Below are positions 7,621-16,205 of a stretch of 35,700 nucleotides of DNA, in pieces. Location of the stretch: contig OMZM01000017.1 of assembly GCA_900315545.1 (NCBI GenBank), positions 1 to 35,700 on the forward strand, written 5' to 3'. The position numbers and the translations under genes are program-made. The notes beneath the pieces were generated by a model. It worked only from the letters and a program-made list of their open reading frames with translations, had not been told where the DNA came from and did no database searches. This stretch comes from an uncultured Prevotella sp. Lineage in GTDB: Bacteria > Bacteroidota > Bacteroidia > Bacteroidales > Bacteroidaceae. Position 1 is the first letter of the stretch. Each line of letters starts with the position of its first letter.

Positions 7621-8685
7621 TTACTGCACGTTTACCTTGATGATGCGCTTCGGATGCTTAGGGTCGTTGGTAATCATCAGTATTCGTGGTTTCGAGCGTG
7701 CCGCTTTCAGTTCTTTCTTGTCGGCAGTAATCTTCATTTTTGCCTCTTCTCCTGGAGCAATATGGGTGTCGCTGAGCGATACTTTCAGCCCGGTGGTGAA
7801 CATCTGCATGCTGTTGATGTCAAGCATGGATGCTCCTGTGTTCTTGAGCGTTATCGTTGCGGTCATGCGTTTCTTCTTGCCGAAAGTCAGCATAAGTTCC
7901 TCTTCCGACAGTTCGAGGCGCGGAGCCTGTGCCAGCAGCGAAGCCGTCATCTCCTCGAAGTTGGGGAGAATGATGGTCGACACGCTGATTTCCTTGTCCT
8001 GACTGACCTTGTCGCCTGGATTGTTGCCTAAGAAAATGTTTGTCTGAACGAGTCCGTAGGTGTTCAGTTTTTCGGAGTCGAGCGTGATGCGTGCCACTCC
8101 TGAGCGTCCCGGCGATATCGTCGTCGGCGACACTTCGGCTTTCAGGTATGGCGGCAGGTGCATGACGACAGGCGACAGGCGCTTGTCGGAGTTGTTTTTT
8201 ATGTGTATCTCCTGGAACGGACGGTCGCCTATGTTGACGTCGTCGAACTCGATGTCTCGCTTGTCGATGCTCAGTTCGCCGATGGAGTAGGGGTACTGAC
8301 CTGCGAAATCGTGAATCTCGTCAACGACAACGCCTTTCAGCGTGAGCAGCACGGGCGGCTCGTCGTTGTCAAGATAGAGACCAACCTGCTTCTCAAAGTG
8401 TCCCATCTGCTTTGAATCGTATGTGGCTGCAACCTTGAACGACTGACCGGCAGCAATGCCGTTTCGGGGATAGTCGACTGTCGTACATCCGCATGAGGTC
8501 TTCACGTTCTCAATGTTCAGTGTCGTGCCTGACGTGTTCTGCAACTCAAACTCTGCCGTAACAGGCATTCTGTAGATAACTTGTCCGAGATTTATCGTAC
8601 TGCTCTTTGTCTCCACCGGTTGTGCGTGCAGCTGGAATGCAGCCGCTATGGCAAATGCAGTTATGATTGTTTTTCTGCTCATCAT
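7621..8685 (-). CDS. DUF1573-domain secreted protein
   Basis: 354 residues with a signal peptide (MMSRKTIITAFAIAAAFQLHAQ). Two or more Ig-like beta domains of the DUF1573 type follow. The first carries the family motif TSCGCTTVDYP after FELQNTSGTTLNIENVKTS. A second module near the C-terminus has ITLKNTGASMLDINSMQ. The start at 8685 opens the signal peptide; the longer reading frame adds a charged, non-signal N-terminus. The family is widespread in Bacteroidetes and its role is not established. It lies 79 bp downstream of the alpha-2-macroglobulin gene on the same strand, so the two envelope proteins may be coexpressed. Confidence 0.85.
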   Translation of the reverse strand: MMSRKTIITAFAIAAAFQLHAQPVETKSSTINLGQVIYRMPVTAEFELQNTSGTTLNIENVKTSCGCTTVDYPRNGIAAGQSFKVAATYDSKQMGHFEKQVGLYLDNDEPPVLLTLKGVVVDEIHDFAGQYPYSIGELSIDKRDIEFDDVNIGDRPFQEIHIKNNSDKRLSPVVMHLPPYLKAEVSPTTISPGRSGVARITLDSEKLNTYGLVQTNIFLGNNPGDKVSQDKEISVSTIILPNFEEMTASLLAQAPRLELSEEELMLTFGKKKRMTATITLKNTGASMLDINSMQMFTTGLKVSLSDTHIAPGEEAKMKITADKKELKAARSKPRILMITNDPKHPKRIIKVNVQ

Positions 8686-8764
8686 ATTATGTTTGTTTTC
8701 TTGTTTACAGTGTCTTATTCCTTTTTTCGTTGTTCCAATGACAATCACGCGAAAGCGTCTTGTC

Positions 8765-11700
8765 TTATTCTACATGCATTGTCTGTGCCTTGTCGCGCCC
8801 CATGAAGGCTGGCGAATATGCACATTGCGCCGTTGCAGTGCCTGAACGATAATCGCCTTTGCGGTCGATGTAGTATTCCATCTCTACGGTATGCGTGCCT
8901 TTTGCCATCTTGTCGAAATAGAAATGCGTGGTATAGTCTTGCGGAGCAACATAGCAACCGTAGTGATAGCCGCTCAGTTGGTTTGTTGGCTCAAGGCATG
9001 CTGCACGCTTGTCAACAACCTCTACGAAGTCGAAGTCGCGCTCAGCCTTTATCGTAATGCGCACTTTTATGCGGTCGCCGACACTCATTTGCTTTCTGTC
9101 GGTTATGATTTCCCGCTTCACGGTCAGTCCCTCGCTTGCCGACCTGATGTCTTCTACGGGCTGCATGAACTGTGCATAGACAGCTCCCCACGATGTTCCG
9201 TCGCTTGATTTGTCGACGGTGAAGGTCTGTCGGTTGTCTCTTTCCACTGTCGTCTTTACATATCCGAGACCTGAAATCGTTTCTGGCACAGGGAGCAGCC
9301 TGCCGTCAGTCATGAGGGTTGCTGGCTTGCCAGTGTTAAGACTTTGCATGTTGCCATCCAGGAAAGCATAGATGGCATCTACTGCGTTGACAGGTGTGTT
9401 CCAGGATGTGGTGCGTTTTTCCTGCAACAGCCATCTCTGCATTTCCTCGACGGTAGCCTTGTCGTCTGGTTTGAGCATCTTCAGTGCTTCGATGGCAGCC
9501 ACCTGTGTCGGTATCTTGTAGTCAAACCATGAGTAGTAGGCACGCGGCGAGTCGTAGTAGCGACCCATTTCCGGCGTGCAGACACTGTATTCCTCCATGC
9601 TCTTGAGATATTCTGATGCACGCTTGTCGTAGCCGTTCTTCATAAGAATGACAGCCGAGCAAGCCTTGCCGTATATGGTCAGCACTGATGTTTGCTCCGA
9701 CAGACGCTTTACAAAACAGTCGGCGGCAGTGCCGCTGCGTCCTTTTGGATGTCGGTCGATAAGCGAATTGATATAAAGAATGTGGAGTGCGGTTTCCGAA
9801 GGGATATATTTCCTGCGCAATGATGACTTCATTTTCATCATTTCGTTGTACTCGTCAACCAGTCGGGAGTCTAAGTACACAAATGCTTTTTCAAGCATCT
9901 TGGCTGTCGACGACTGAGTGCCTGTCAGTTTGTTGAGGCGTGCAAACATCTCGCAGATTGCCGTAGTGATATATGTAGAGCCCTGCATGCCTTGCCACCA
10001 GCTCCATGAGCCGTCGCTGTTTTGCAGTCTTTGCAGTTTCTGCAAGGCATCATTAAGGCGCATGTCCATAGTCGGTTTGTCAAAGAACTTCATAAGCTGG
10101 CGACGCTGTGCAGCCTCGTTGTTAGCCTGCATGACCCATGGCGTTTCTTCGAGAATAAGCGATTTCAGCTCCTGATTCTTCTCCAGTTCGCTCTCAAATG
10201 CTTCACGCTCGCCGTTGCTCCACTGTCTTACGGTCTCCTCGATGTCTGGCGTGGCATTCATAATGTGCTGACCTAATGTGTTGACATACAGTGAAATGGC
10301 TTGTGTAAGCGCATCGTCGCGATAGCCGTAGGCGTATGTAGGCATAGCCTGAACCATCATCCAGACAGGATTGTTGGCATATTCTACGGTAAGAAGCTCG
10401 TGGGTTGCATTTTTGTCGAACAGTGTATTGAGGTCTAAACTGAACGTTCCTGGTTCGTGTTGTGTGAATGGTCGGGTGTTTGTAACAAGCTCTTTGTCGG
10501 TCAGGATAGGCAGATAGTGTTGCTCGCCGTCGCTGAAAGTGTTGCCCTTTGCAACTATGCGGCAGATGTAAAGCATGTTGTCTTCGTCGTCGACAACAAC
10601 ATCGAAGTTGACATTTGTTGTCTCTCCGGCAGCAACAGAGAATGGTTGCTGTTGCTGATATAAAACTTTTTCATTCTCCGGATTTAGCAACTGTATTGTT
10701 GCAGTACCGCTCTGTGTTTCTTCAGACGTGTTGATGACTTTTGCAGCGATTACAGCCCTGTCGCCAAAACGCAGGAAACGAGGCATATTGGGTTGCACCA
10801 TGATGTCTTTCTTTGCTACGGTTTCATTCTCGGTATATGCATAGTTCATGTCAGCATCATGTGTTATAGACATGAAACGCCATGTCGTTATGCTTTCCGG
10901 CACTTTGAAACGAATGCAGACATCGCCGCTTTCGTCAGTCATAAGGGTAGGGTAGAAGAATGCCGTTTCAGCCATATCTTCACGCATTTGTACGTCGTTG
11001 AAATCCTCGATGCTGCTTTCTTCATCTGTAAGGCTGGCTTCTTTCGCTCTATAGCCATAAATTTTGGTTTTATTTTCTTCATCAAGTTTGGCTGCATTCA
11101 TCTTTGCCAGTGCTACAGGTGGTACCTCATAAAGCATATCAGCACTTTCCCGTTTGGCGGCTCCGCGTATCATAATTCCACTAACCATCCCACTAAACAA
11201 AGGGGAATAGAAATCGAAAAGACTTTCGTCAAAATGACTTCTGTCGATAGTATAATGTTTTGTCCAACTAATACCACGTGTCAGAAAGCAGGCAATACTA
11301 GTTGTATTCGGTTTTCCCCAGCCAGATGAGTGCAAGTAATTATTATTGAAGTTAAGTTTGAAAAACCAACTGTTCTTTTCTATCTGGTCAAGCGTTTTGT
11401 CGAAAAGAACGGCCATTGTCTGCGCTTGTGCAGGCGTACCGTCAGGATGTGTAACGTGCATTGTCCATTCTTCTTCCTGTCCGGGAACGAGTTGGTTACG
11501 GAATGTTGTCCATCGAGTGATAAGCCTCTTGTCTGGCAGAGGCTTCCTGATGGTTGCAGAATGACTGTACATGATGCCGTCTTTTACCCATGCGTAACTG
11601 ATGAAAACAGCATCTCCATATTTATTTTCGTATTTGAAATCGCGGTTATGCAGACTGTTGCTGACAACAAAAGAGCCTTTCTCAATAATCTCGTTGCCTG

Positions 11701-14284
11701 TAACGATGTGGTAATAAATGCGTGTATTTGTGTCGGAAGTGCCTAATTGCAGATGAACAGGATTGCCGTCGGCGGGAAATTCATAGCCTGAAATATAAAA
11801 CCAGTCGTGTGTCTGAACAATAGGACGTGTGTCTTTCAGGCTGAAAACAATAAACTCATGTTCCGCGGTATCGTTCTCGCATATTGCATTTATGGTGTGT
11901 TTGCCATACAGTAGATGACTTATCCGTTCCAGGCGGATGCTCTCGTTGCTGCTGACAGTTGTGGCTTTTTCCCCGTCAATATAAACCTTAATCTTTGTAT
12001 TAATAGGCTTGCCAGCCATATTTGTATATGAAAAACTGACAGATGGAATGCTGTCGCGCAAGATTATATTGTCCATGTTGATACTAAGTGCAGTAGCGCG
12101 TGTGCCGATAGGCATACTTATTTCAGCAGCATGGGTCTCACCAGCCTGATCAGTAACTTTTGCCGTTGCCAATATATTATAGAAACGTGCGTTGTTGCGA
12201 CCGTTGTTATAGTTTATGTCTTCGTCTTCAGGAAGGAGCATAGGCATTTCAACAGTGAAGCGACCATTATTGTCTGTAGTGGCAACACCCTCGTACAACA
12301 GTTCGCTGTCTGGTCTGTTGTCGTGCCACCAACGCCACCAATAAGCCTTGCGACGCATAACTTTATAACTAACCTTGCCTCCCTGAACAGGTACGCCAGC
12401 GTAGCTTTTGGCTTGACCGCTTACTTTTATCGTGTCGCCGACAGAGTATTGTTCGTTGTAGTCGTCGAAGTCGACAGTAAATGTAGGACGTTTGTATTCC
12501 TCTATAGATATGCTTTTCGATGCTGTTCTTTCGATAATCAGTTGATAAGTGCCTGTAAGTTTGTTCTCCGGAACAGTAAAGTCGGCAGCAGCCTTGCCAT
12601 ATTTGTCGGTAACAACACTAACGGTTTGCACTAGCTCGTAGTTGACATCACGCAGCTGTATGTCGTATTTCCTGTCGACAACAGGCGCAGTCTTGTTGTC
12701 TGGAGTACATGTATATGCAATAATAGCAGCATGAATAGTTTGTCCGGGACGGTATATCTTGCGGTCGGTAAATATCGAAGCGTAAGTTATTGTCCATTTT
12801 TGGCGATAGTAGTTGAAATATGCAGACATATTGGTAATAGGCATATATCGGTCGCTTTCCGTATAAGCCCAGACTCTATTAGGTTTTTTTGTACCGTATG
12901 CATGTATGTATTCGCCGTTGCTGTCTGTTGTAACGTTGTCTGTAACAGCAGGTTTGTACCATGAAATATTAGTATTCAGTTGCAGTTTAGCGTTGCTTAT
13001 TGGTTGTCCGCTTGAAGCATTGACGACAATATACCGTATTTTATTATTGGGCAGTTCCTGGTTTATAACATATACATCTGAAACGTACAGCAAATCATAT
13101 TCAGGCTCAATATCATTTGTTTCTGCAGATGTCTCAATGAGATAAACGCCTGCCGACAGCTTTGGCAGCATTATGGAGTCGTTGAAAACCTCGTATTCCT
13201 GATGACCACTGAAAGTCTTTGTTATAGTTTGTCGTGTTGACTTCAGTTGCAATTTCTTCAGTTTTTTAATGTCTTTCTCATTATATTTAGACCACTCTTT
13301 GCTTCCGTCAGTATCTACGCGTGTAATGTTGATAGTTATTTCACTTATGTTTCTTATATCTGAGATTTCCAGTTTATATTCTTTGTTGGGAAGAATGACA
13401 TTGCTTTCCGTCCTTATCTTAAACATCGGATTGACCAGTTGTTCCTTGTAGTTTGCAAGTACATCGTTGTTTCTCCATCCTTTCCATTTGTCAATATTGT
13501 TGTTCAGGTAGTCGTAAAGTTGTTTCGGCTCAGTATCGTGAGCCTCTTTCATGAAGTCATATCTCGCTATTGCAATTTCGCATGCAGCATCCAAATCTCC
13601 GTATTCAGCCATCAGCGAGTCGAGTTTGCTTATGTACCTGCTGTTTTTTATATTGTAGTCAGATGGTTCTTTCTTTTGCTTTGCATCATCAAGAGCTGTA
13701 AGCAGTGCAGCCGTTCGCAGAGGTGTGTTGCGGTAATAACGATTCATGGAAGCATAGTCTCTTGCGTTATATCCAATGACGTGTAGCAGGTCGTTGTTGA
13801 AAATCTTGCTGTCGACATTCTCAACGATTAGTGGTGCGTATTCGGCAGACTTCACGCTTGCCAGCAGTTCAGGGTATAGCATCGACTTTTCAAAGTGATA
13901 TTTACTGACAGAGTCGTTGTATATATCTTCGATATTTTTGTATATAGAGCCTAACACAGAGTGATAGACCGATGCCAGCACTTTGTCTTTTCCACCAGAA
14001 AGCGTCGCAGCATCCTCAAGCCTGCTAATTGCTTTTCTTAAAGAATCAGGAGTTATACTTGTCAGTTTGCTGACACGCAAGAGCTGAGCCTTAAGCAGAT
14101 GTCCGTAAGCTCGTTCCCTTGTAGCCTTGTCAATAATCCTGTCGAGTATCTTTATCTCAGTTCGTGGCTGATCATTTTTTTCTGCATTCTCAACATCAGT
14201 CCACAGTGATGTGAAGTCATCAGCACGCATAAATGAAGGGACTAATGTAAGTATAGCAAACAGTAATATAGCAATTTTCCTCAT
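8765..14284 (-). CDS. Large alpha-2-macroglobulin-family envelope protein lacking the thioester
   Basis: 1839 residues from the ATG at 14284 (MRKIAILLFAILTLVPSF signal peptide, then ADDF). A helical N-terminal part of about 350 residues precedes the macroglobulin beta domains. MG2-type signature FTDRKIYRPGQTIHA lies around residue 510, and the alpha-2-macroglobulin core FYPTLMTDESGDVCIRFKVP around 1110. A helical toroid-like domain (about 1300-1600) and a receptor-binding-like end follow. Bacterial relatives are thought to trap proteases at the cell surface. The CxEQ thioester expected after NPVWMMVQAMPTY is absent (YGYRDDALTQ, around 1315-1325), so covalent trapping is unlikely. A perfect promoter sits directly at the start codon. 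Confidence 0.88.
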   Translation of the reverse strand: MRKIAILLFAILTLVPSFMRADDFTSLWTDVENAEKNDQPRTEIKILDRIIDKATRERAYGHLLKAQLLRVSKLTSITPDSLRKAISRLEDAATLSGGKDKVLASVYHSVLGSIYKNIEDIYNDSVSKYHFEKSMLYPELLASVKSAEYAPLIVENVDSKIFNNDLLHVIGYNARDYASMNRYYRNTPLRTAALLTALDDAKQKKEPSDYNIKNSRYISKLDSLMAEYGDLDAACEIAIARYDFMKEAHDTEPKQLYDYLNNNIDKWKGWRNNDVLANYKEQLVNPMFKIRTESNVILPNKEYKLEISDIRNISEITINITRVDTDGSKEWSKYNEKDIKKLKKLQLKSTRQTITKTFSGHQEYEVFNDSIMLPKLSAGVYLIETSAETNDIEPEYDLLYVSDVYVINQELPNNKIRYIVVNASSGQPISNAKLQLNTNISWYKPAVTDNVTTDSNGEYIHAYGTKKPNRVWAYTESDRYMPITNMSAYFNYYRQKWTITYASIFTDRKIYRPGQTIHAAIIAYTCTPDNKTAPVVDRKYDIQLRDVNYELVQTVSVVTDKYGKAAADFTVPENKLTGTYQLIIERTASKSISIEEYKRPTFTVDFDDYNEQYSVGDTIKVSGQAKSYAGVPVQGGKVSYKVMRRKAYWWRWWHDNRPDSELLYEGVATTDNNGRFTVEMPMLLPEDEDINYNNGRNNARFYNILATAKVTDQAGETHAAEISMPIGTRATALSINMDNIILRDSIPSVSFSYTNMAGKPINTKIKVYIDGEKATTVSSNESIRLERISHLLYGKHTINAICENDTAEHEFIVFSLKDTRPIVQTHDWFYISGYEFPADGNPVHLQLGTSDTNTRIYYHIVTGNEIIEKGSFVVSNSLHNRDFKYENKYGDAVFISYAWVKDGIMYSHSATIRKPLPDKRLITRWTTFRNQLVPGQEEEWTMHVTHPDGTPAQAQTMAVLFDKTLDQIEKNSWFFKLNFNNNYLHSSGWGKPNTTSIACFLTRGISWTKHYTIDRSHFDESLFDFYSPLFSGMVSGIMIRGAAKRESADMLYEVPPVALAKMNAAKLDEENKTKIYGYRAKEASLTDEESSIEDFNDVQMREDMAETAFFYPTLMTDESGDVCIRFKVPESITTWRFMSITHDADMNYAYTENETVAKKDIMVQPNMPRFLRFGDRAVIAAKVINTSEETQSGTATIQLLNPENEKVLYQQQQPFSVAAGETTNVNFDVVVDDEDNMLYICRIVAKGNTFSDGEQHYLPILTDKELVTNTRPFTQHEPGTFSLDLNTLFDKNATHELLTVEYANNPVWMMVQAMPTYAYGYRDDALTQAISLYVNTLGQHIMNATPDIEETVRQWSNGEREAFESELEKNQELKSLILEETPWVMQANNEAAQRRQLMKFFDKPTMDMRLNDALQKLQRLQNSDGSWSWWQGMQGSTYITTAICEMFARLNKLTGTQSSTAKMLEKAFVYLDSRLVDEYNEMMKMKSSLRRKYIPSETALHILYINSLIDRHPKGRSGTAADCFVKRLSEQTSVLTIYGKACSAVILMKNGYDKRASEYLKSMEEYSVCTPEMGRYYDSPRAYYSWFDYKIPTQVAAIEALKMLKPDDKATVEEMQRWLLQEKRTTSWNTPVNAVDAIYAFLDGNMQSLNTGKPATLMTDGRLLPVPETISGLGYVKTTVERDNRQTFTVDKSSDGTSWGAVYAQFMQPVEDIRSASEGLTVKREIITDRKQMSVGDRIKVRITIKAERDFDFVEVVDKRAACLEPTNQLSGYHYGCYVAPQDYTTHFYFDKMAKGTHTVEMEYYIDRKGDYRSGTATAQCAYSPAFMGRDKAQTMHVE

Positions 14285-14293
14285 TTTTTTCTG

Positions 14294-14325
14294 CAAATAT
14301 ACACTTTTATGTTGTAACAGGCAAA
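14294..14325 (-). promoter_or_regulatory. Consensus promoter abutting the macroglobulin start codon
   Basis: TTTG (14325-14322), 20-bp spacer, TATATTTG (14301-14294) on the minus strand: a perfect match. The ATG at 14284 lies only 9 bp beyond the -7 box, so the mRNA would be leaderless or nearly so. Confidence 0.75.
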
Positions 14326-14399
14326 TGATTTATGTTTTGTTAGACTTTTGGTTTGTGTTTTATGTTTTCTTTTGTTTAGTTTATTGTGTTTAATACAAG

Positions 14400-14440
14400 A
14401 AATCTCTGCCGACATAATCGTTTATGTTCGGCAGAGATTT
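14400..14440 (-). terminator. Hairpin terminator of the zinc-ribbon/Nif3 pair
   Basis: AAATCTCTGCCG pairs with CGGCAGAGATTT, extended by CATAA/TTATG with a single bulge. It lies 22 bp beyond the zinc-ribbon gene stop. Confidence 0.75.
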
Positions 14441-14461
14441 ATCTTGGTGCTGTAAAGTTTT

Positions 14462-15301
14462 TTATTCTTCAGTCTTTGCAGTGTCGTCTTTCTTTGTTGT
14501 TTTTCTTATTGCACGCTTGCGCTTTGGCTTTTCTTCCTTAGCAGCAGTCAGCTTCACTCCGGCAAGTTCTGGGTCTATCAGTATTCGTCCGCAGTATTCG
14601 CAGACGATGACTTTCTTGTGCATCTTGATGTCAAGTTGTCTCTGTGGCGGAATCTTGTTGAAGCATCCTCCGCATGCATCACGCTGAACGTAAACGATAC
14701 CGAGACCGTTGCGTGCGTTCTTGCGTATGCGCTTGAAGCTGTTGAGGAGACGCGGCTCTATTTTCAGTTCATAGTCTTTTGCCTTGTCTTTCAGACGTTC
14801 TTCCTCTTCTTTTGTTTCCTGCATTATCTCGTCAAGTTCCTCGCGCTTTCCTTCAAGGTCCTGCATTCTGTCGCTGATGAGTTCCTGTGCTTTCTTTAGA
14901 TCTTCTTCTCTTTCTGCAATTTTCGTAGTTGCTTCAGTGATTTTCTTATTGCACAGTTCTATTTCGAGTGTCTGATATTCTATTTCTTTGCTCAGAGTGT
15001 CGTATTCGCGGTTGTTCTTTACCTCGTTCAACTGGTTCTTGTATCGCTCCACGCTTGCCTGTGCGTTGGCAATTTCGCCTTTGCGTACAGTGATAGCATT
15101 CTTAAATTCAGCGATGTCGTTCTGTATTTTTTCCGAACGTGTGCTGAGACCGGCTATCTCGTCTTCCAAGTCTTGAACTTCGAGAGGGAGTTCTCCGCGC
15201 AGTGCTTTCTTCTCGTCGATAGACGAAAGGGTTGTTTGCAGCTGAAACAGTGTTTTCAGTTTCTCTTCTACAGAGAGGTCGGTTGGATCTTTTCTTGCCA
15301 T
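14462..15301 (-). CDS. Coiled-coil zinc-ribbon protein (C4-type, DUF164/zf-RING_7)
   Basis: 279 residues. About residues 10-195 are a long charged antiparallel coiled coil. A C-terminal treble-clef zinc ribbon follows with two cysteine pairs, CGGC (ACGGCFNKIPPQ) and CEYC (VCEYCGRILIDPELA). A basic and acidic tail rich in Lys/Arg/Thr ends the protein. This architecture is the conserved bacterial family of unknown role often found beside Nif3 genes, as here: the Nif3 gene ends only 4 bp upstream. Possible roles in nucleic-acid or protein binding have been suggested from fold only. Confidence 0.88.
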   Translation of the reverse strand: MARKDPTDLSVEEKLKTLFQLQTTLSSIDEKKALRGELPLEVQDLEDEIAGLSTRSEKIQNDIAEFKNAITVRKGEIANAQASVERYKNQLNEVKNNREYDTLSKEIEYQTLEIELCNKKITEATTKIAEREEDLKKAQELISDRMQDLEGKREELDEIMQETKEEEERLKDKAKDYELKIEPRLLNSFKRIRKNARNGLGIVYVQRDACGGCFNKIPPQRQLDIKMHKKVIVCEYCGRILIDPELAGVKLTAAKEEKPKRKRAIRKTTKKDDTAKTEE

Positions 15302-15305
15302 AGTC

Positions 15306-16091
15306 TTAAAAGTATTTTATTGGATTTGTATTTATCTTTGTCATATATGTTCTTACCTGCGGGCATTGTTTTTCCAGAATGTCTTTGAATATTTCCGGAG
15401 TGTACTGCTCGCTTTGATAGTGTCCGATGACACATATCTGTATGTCGTCGTTATGGTCGAAGAAGTCGTGATAGTGCATTTCGCCAGTTATGAAGGCGTC
15501 TGCTCTGGCTGCTATTGCTTCTTCTAGCAGGAACGAGCCTGCTCCTCCGCAAATGGCAACGCGGCTTATCTGTCGGCTTATCAGGCTGTTTGTCTGTACG
15601 CATTCCACGTTGAAGCGCTCTTTCAGCATTCCGATGAAGTCTGTCGCAGCCATTGGTGCCGGCAGGGTGCCTATCGTTCCTGAGCCGCACTCTATGTCGC
15701 CTACCTGCTTTGTGGTGAAGAAACGCACGTCGGTCATGCCCATTTTCTCGGCTATGCGATAGTTTACTCCGTCTCGCGCATTGTCGATGTTTGTGTGCAT
15801 CGACACTATTGCGATGTCGTTTTTCAGTGCTTTTATTATGCACCGCTGGACTTCGTTTGTCCCTGTTATATTGCGCAGTTTGCGGAATATGAGAGGGTGG
15901 TGCGACACGATGAGGTTGCACGCATTTTCAATGGCTTCGTCGACGATTTCTTCGGTTACGTCAAGACACAATAAAACCCCTGATACATACGTCTCTGTTA
16001 ATCCTACTTGCAAGCCGGCATTGTCCCAGTCTTCCTGCAGAGGCAGTGGCGCAAAGTGTTCAAGGGCAGCAACTACTTCTTTTATTTTCAC
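15306..16091 (-). CDS. Nif3/YbgI-family dinuclear metal-centre protein
   Basis: 261 residues of the DUF34/NIF3 family, which form hexameric rings with a two-metal site. Metal-ligand motifs are visible: VSHHPLIF, MHTNIDNARDGVNY and, near the C-terminus, GEMHYHD. The length is that of the short E. coli YbgI type, without the PII-like insertion that makes other family members about 370 residues. Its biochemical role is unsettled. It is the first gene of a tight two-gene unit with the zinc-ribbon protein. A -7-like TATTTTTG lies upstream (16143-16136), but I see no -33 box. Confidence 0.92.
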   Translation of the reverse strand: MKIKEVVAALEHFAPLPLQEDWDNAGLQVGLTETYVSGVLLCLDVTEEIVDEAIENACNLIVSHHPLIFRKLRNITGTNEVQRCIIKALKNDIAIVSMHTNIDNARDGVNYRIAEKMGMTDVRFFTTKQVGDIECGSGTIGTLPAPMAATDFIGMLKERFNVECVQTNSLISRQISRVAICGGAGSFLLEEAIAARADAFITGEMHYHDFFDHNDDIQICVIGHYQSEQYTPEIFKDILEKQCPQVRTYMTKINTNPIKYF

Positions 16092-16205
16092 GCTGTCTTA
16101 GCTTTCTTATGTACTTTTTGTGCAGTTTTGAACTGCAAAAATAATGTTTTTATTTTAATTTTGATGTTTTTTGCAGCAGTCTTTAACTCTTTTTATGTAT
16201 TTTGT

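Noticed and set aside
16136-16143. TATTTTTG as a promoter of the Nif3 gene
   Set aside because: No TTTG at the right distance upstream, so it is noted in the gene entry only.
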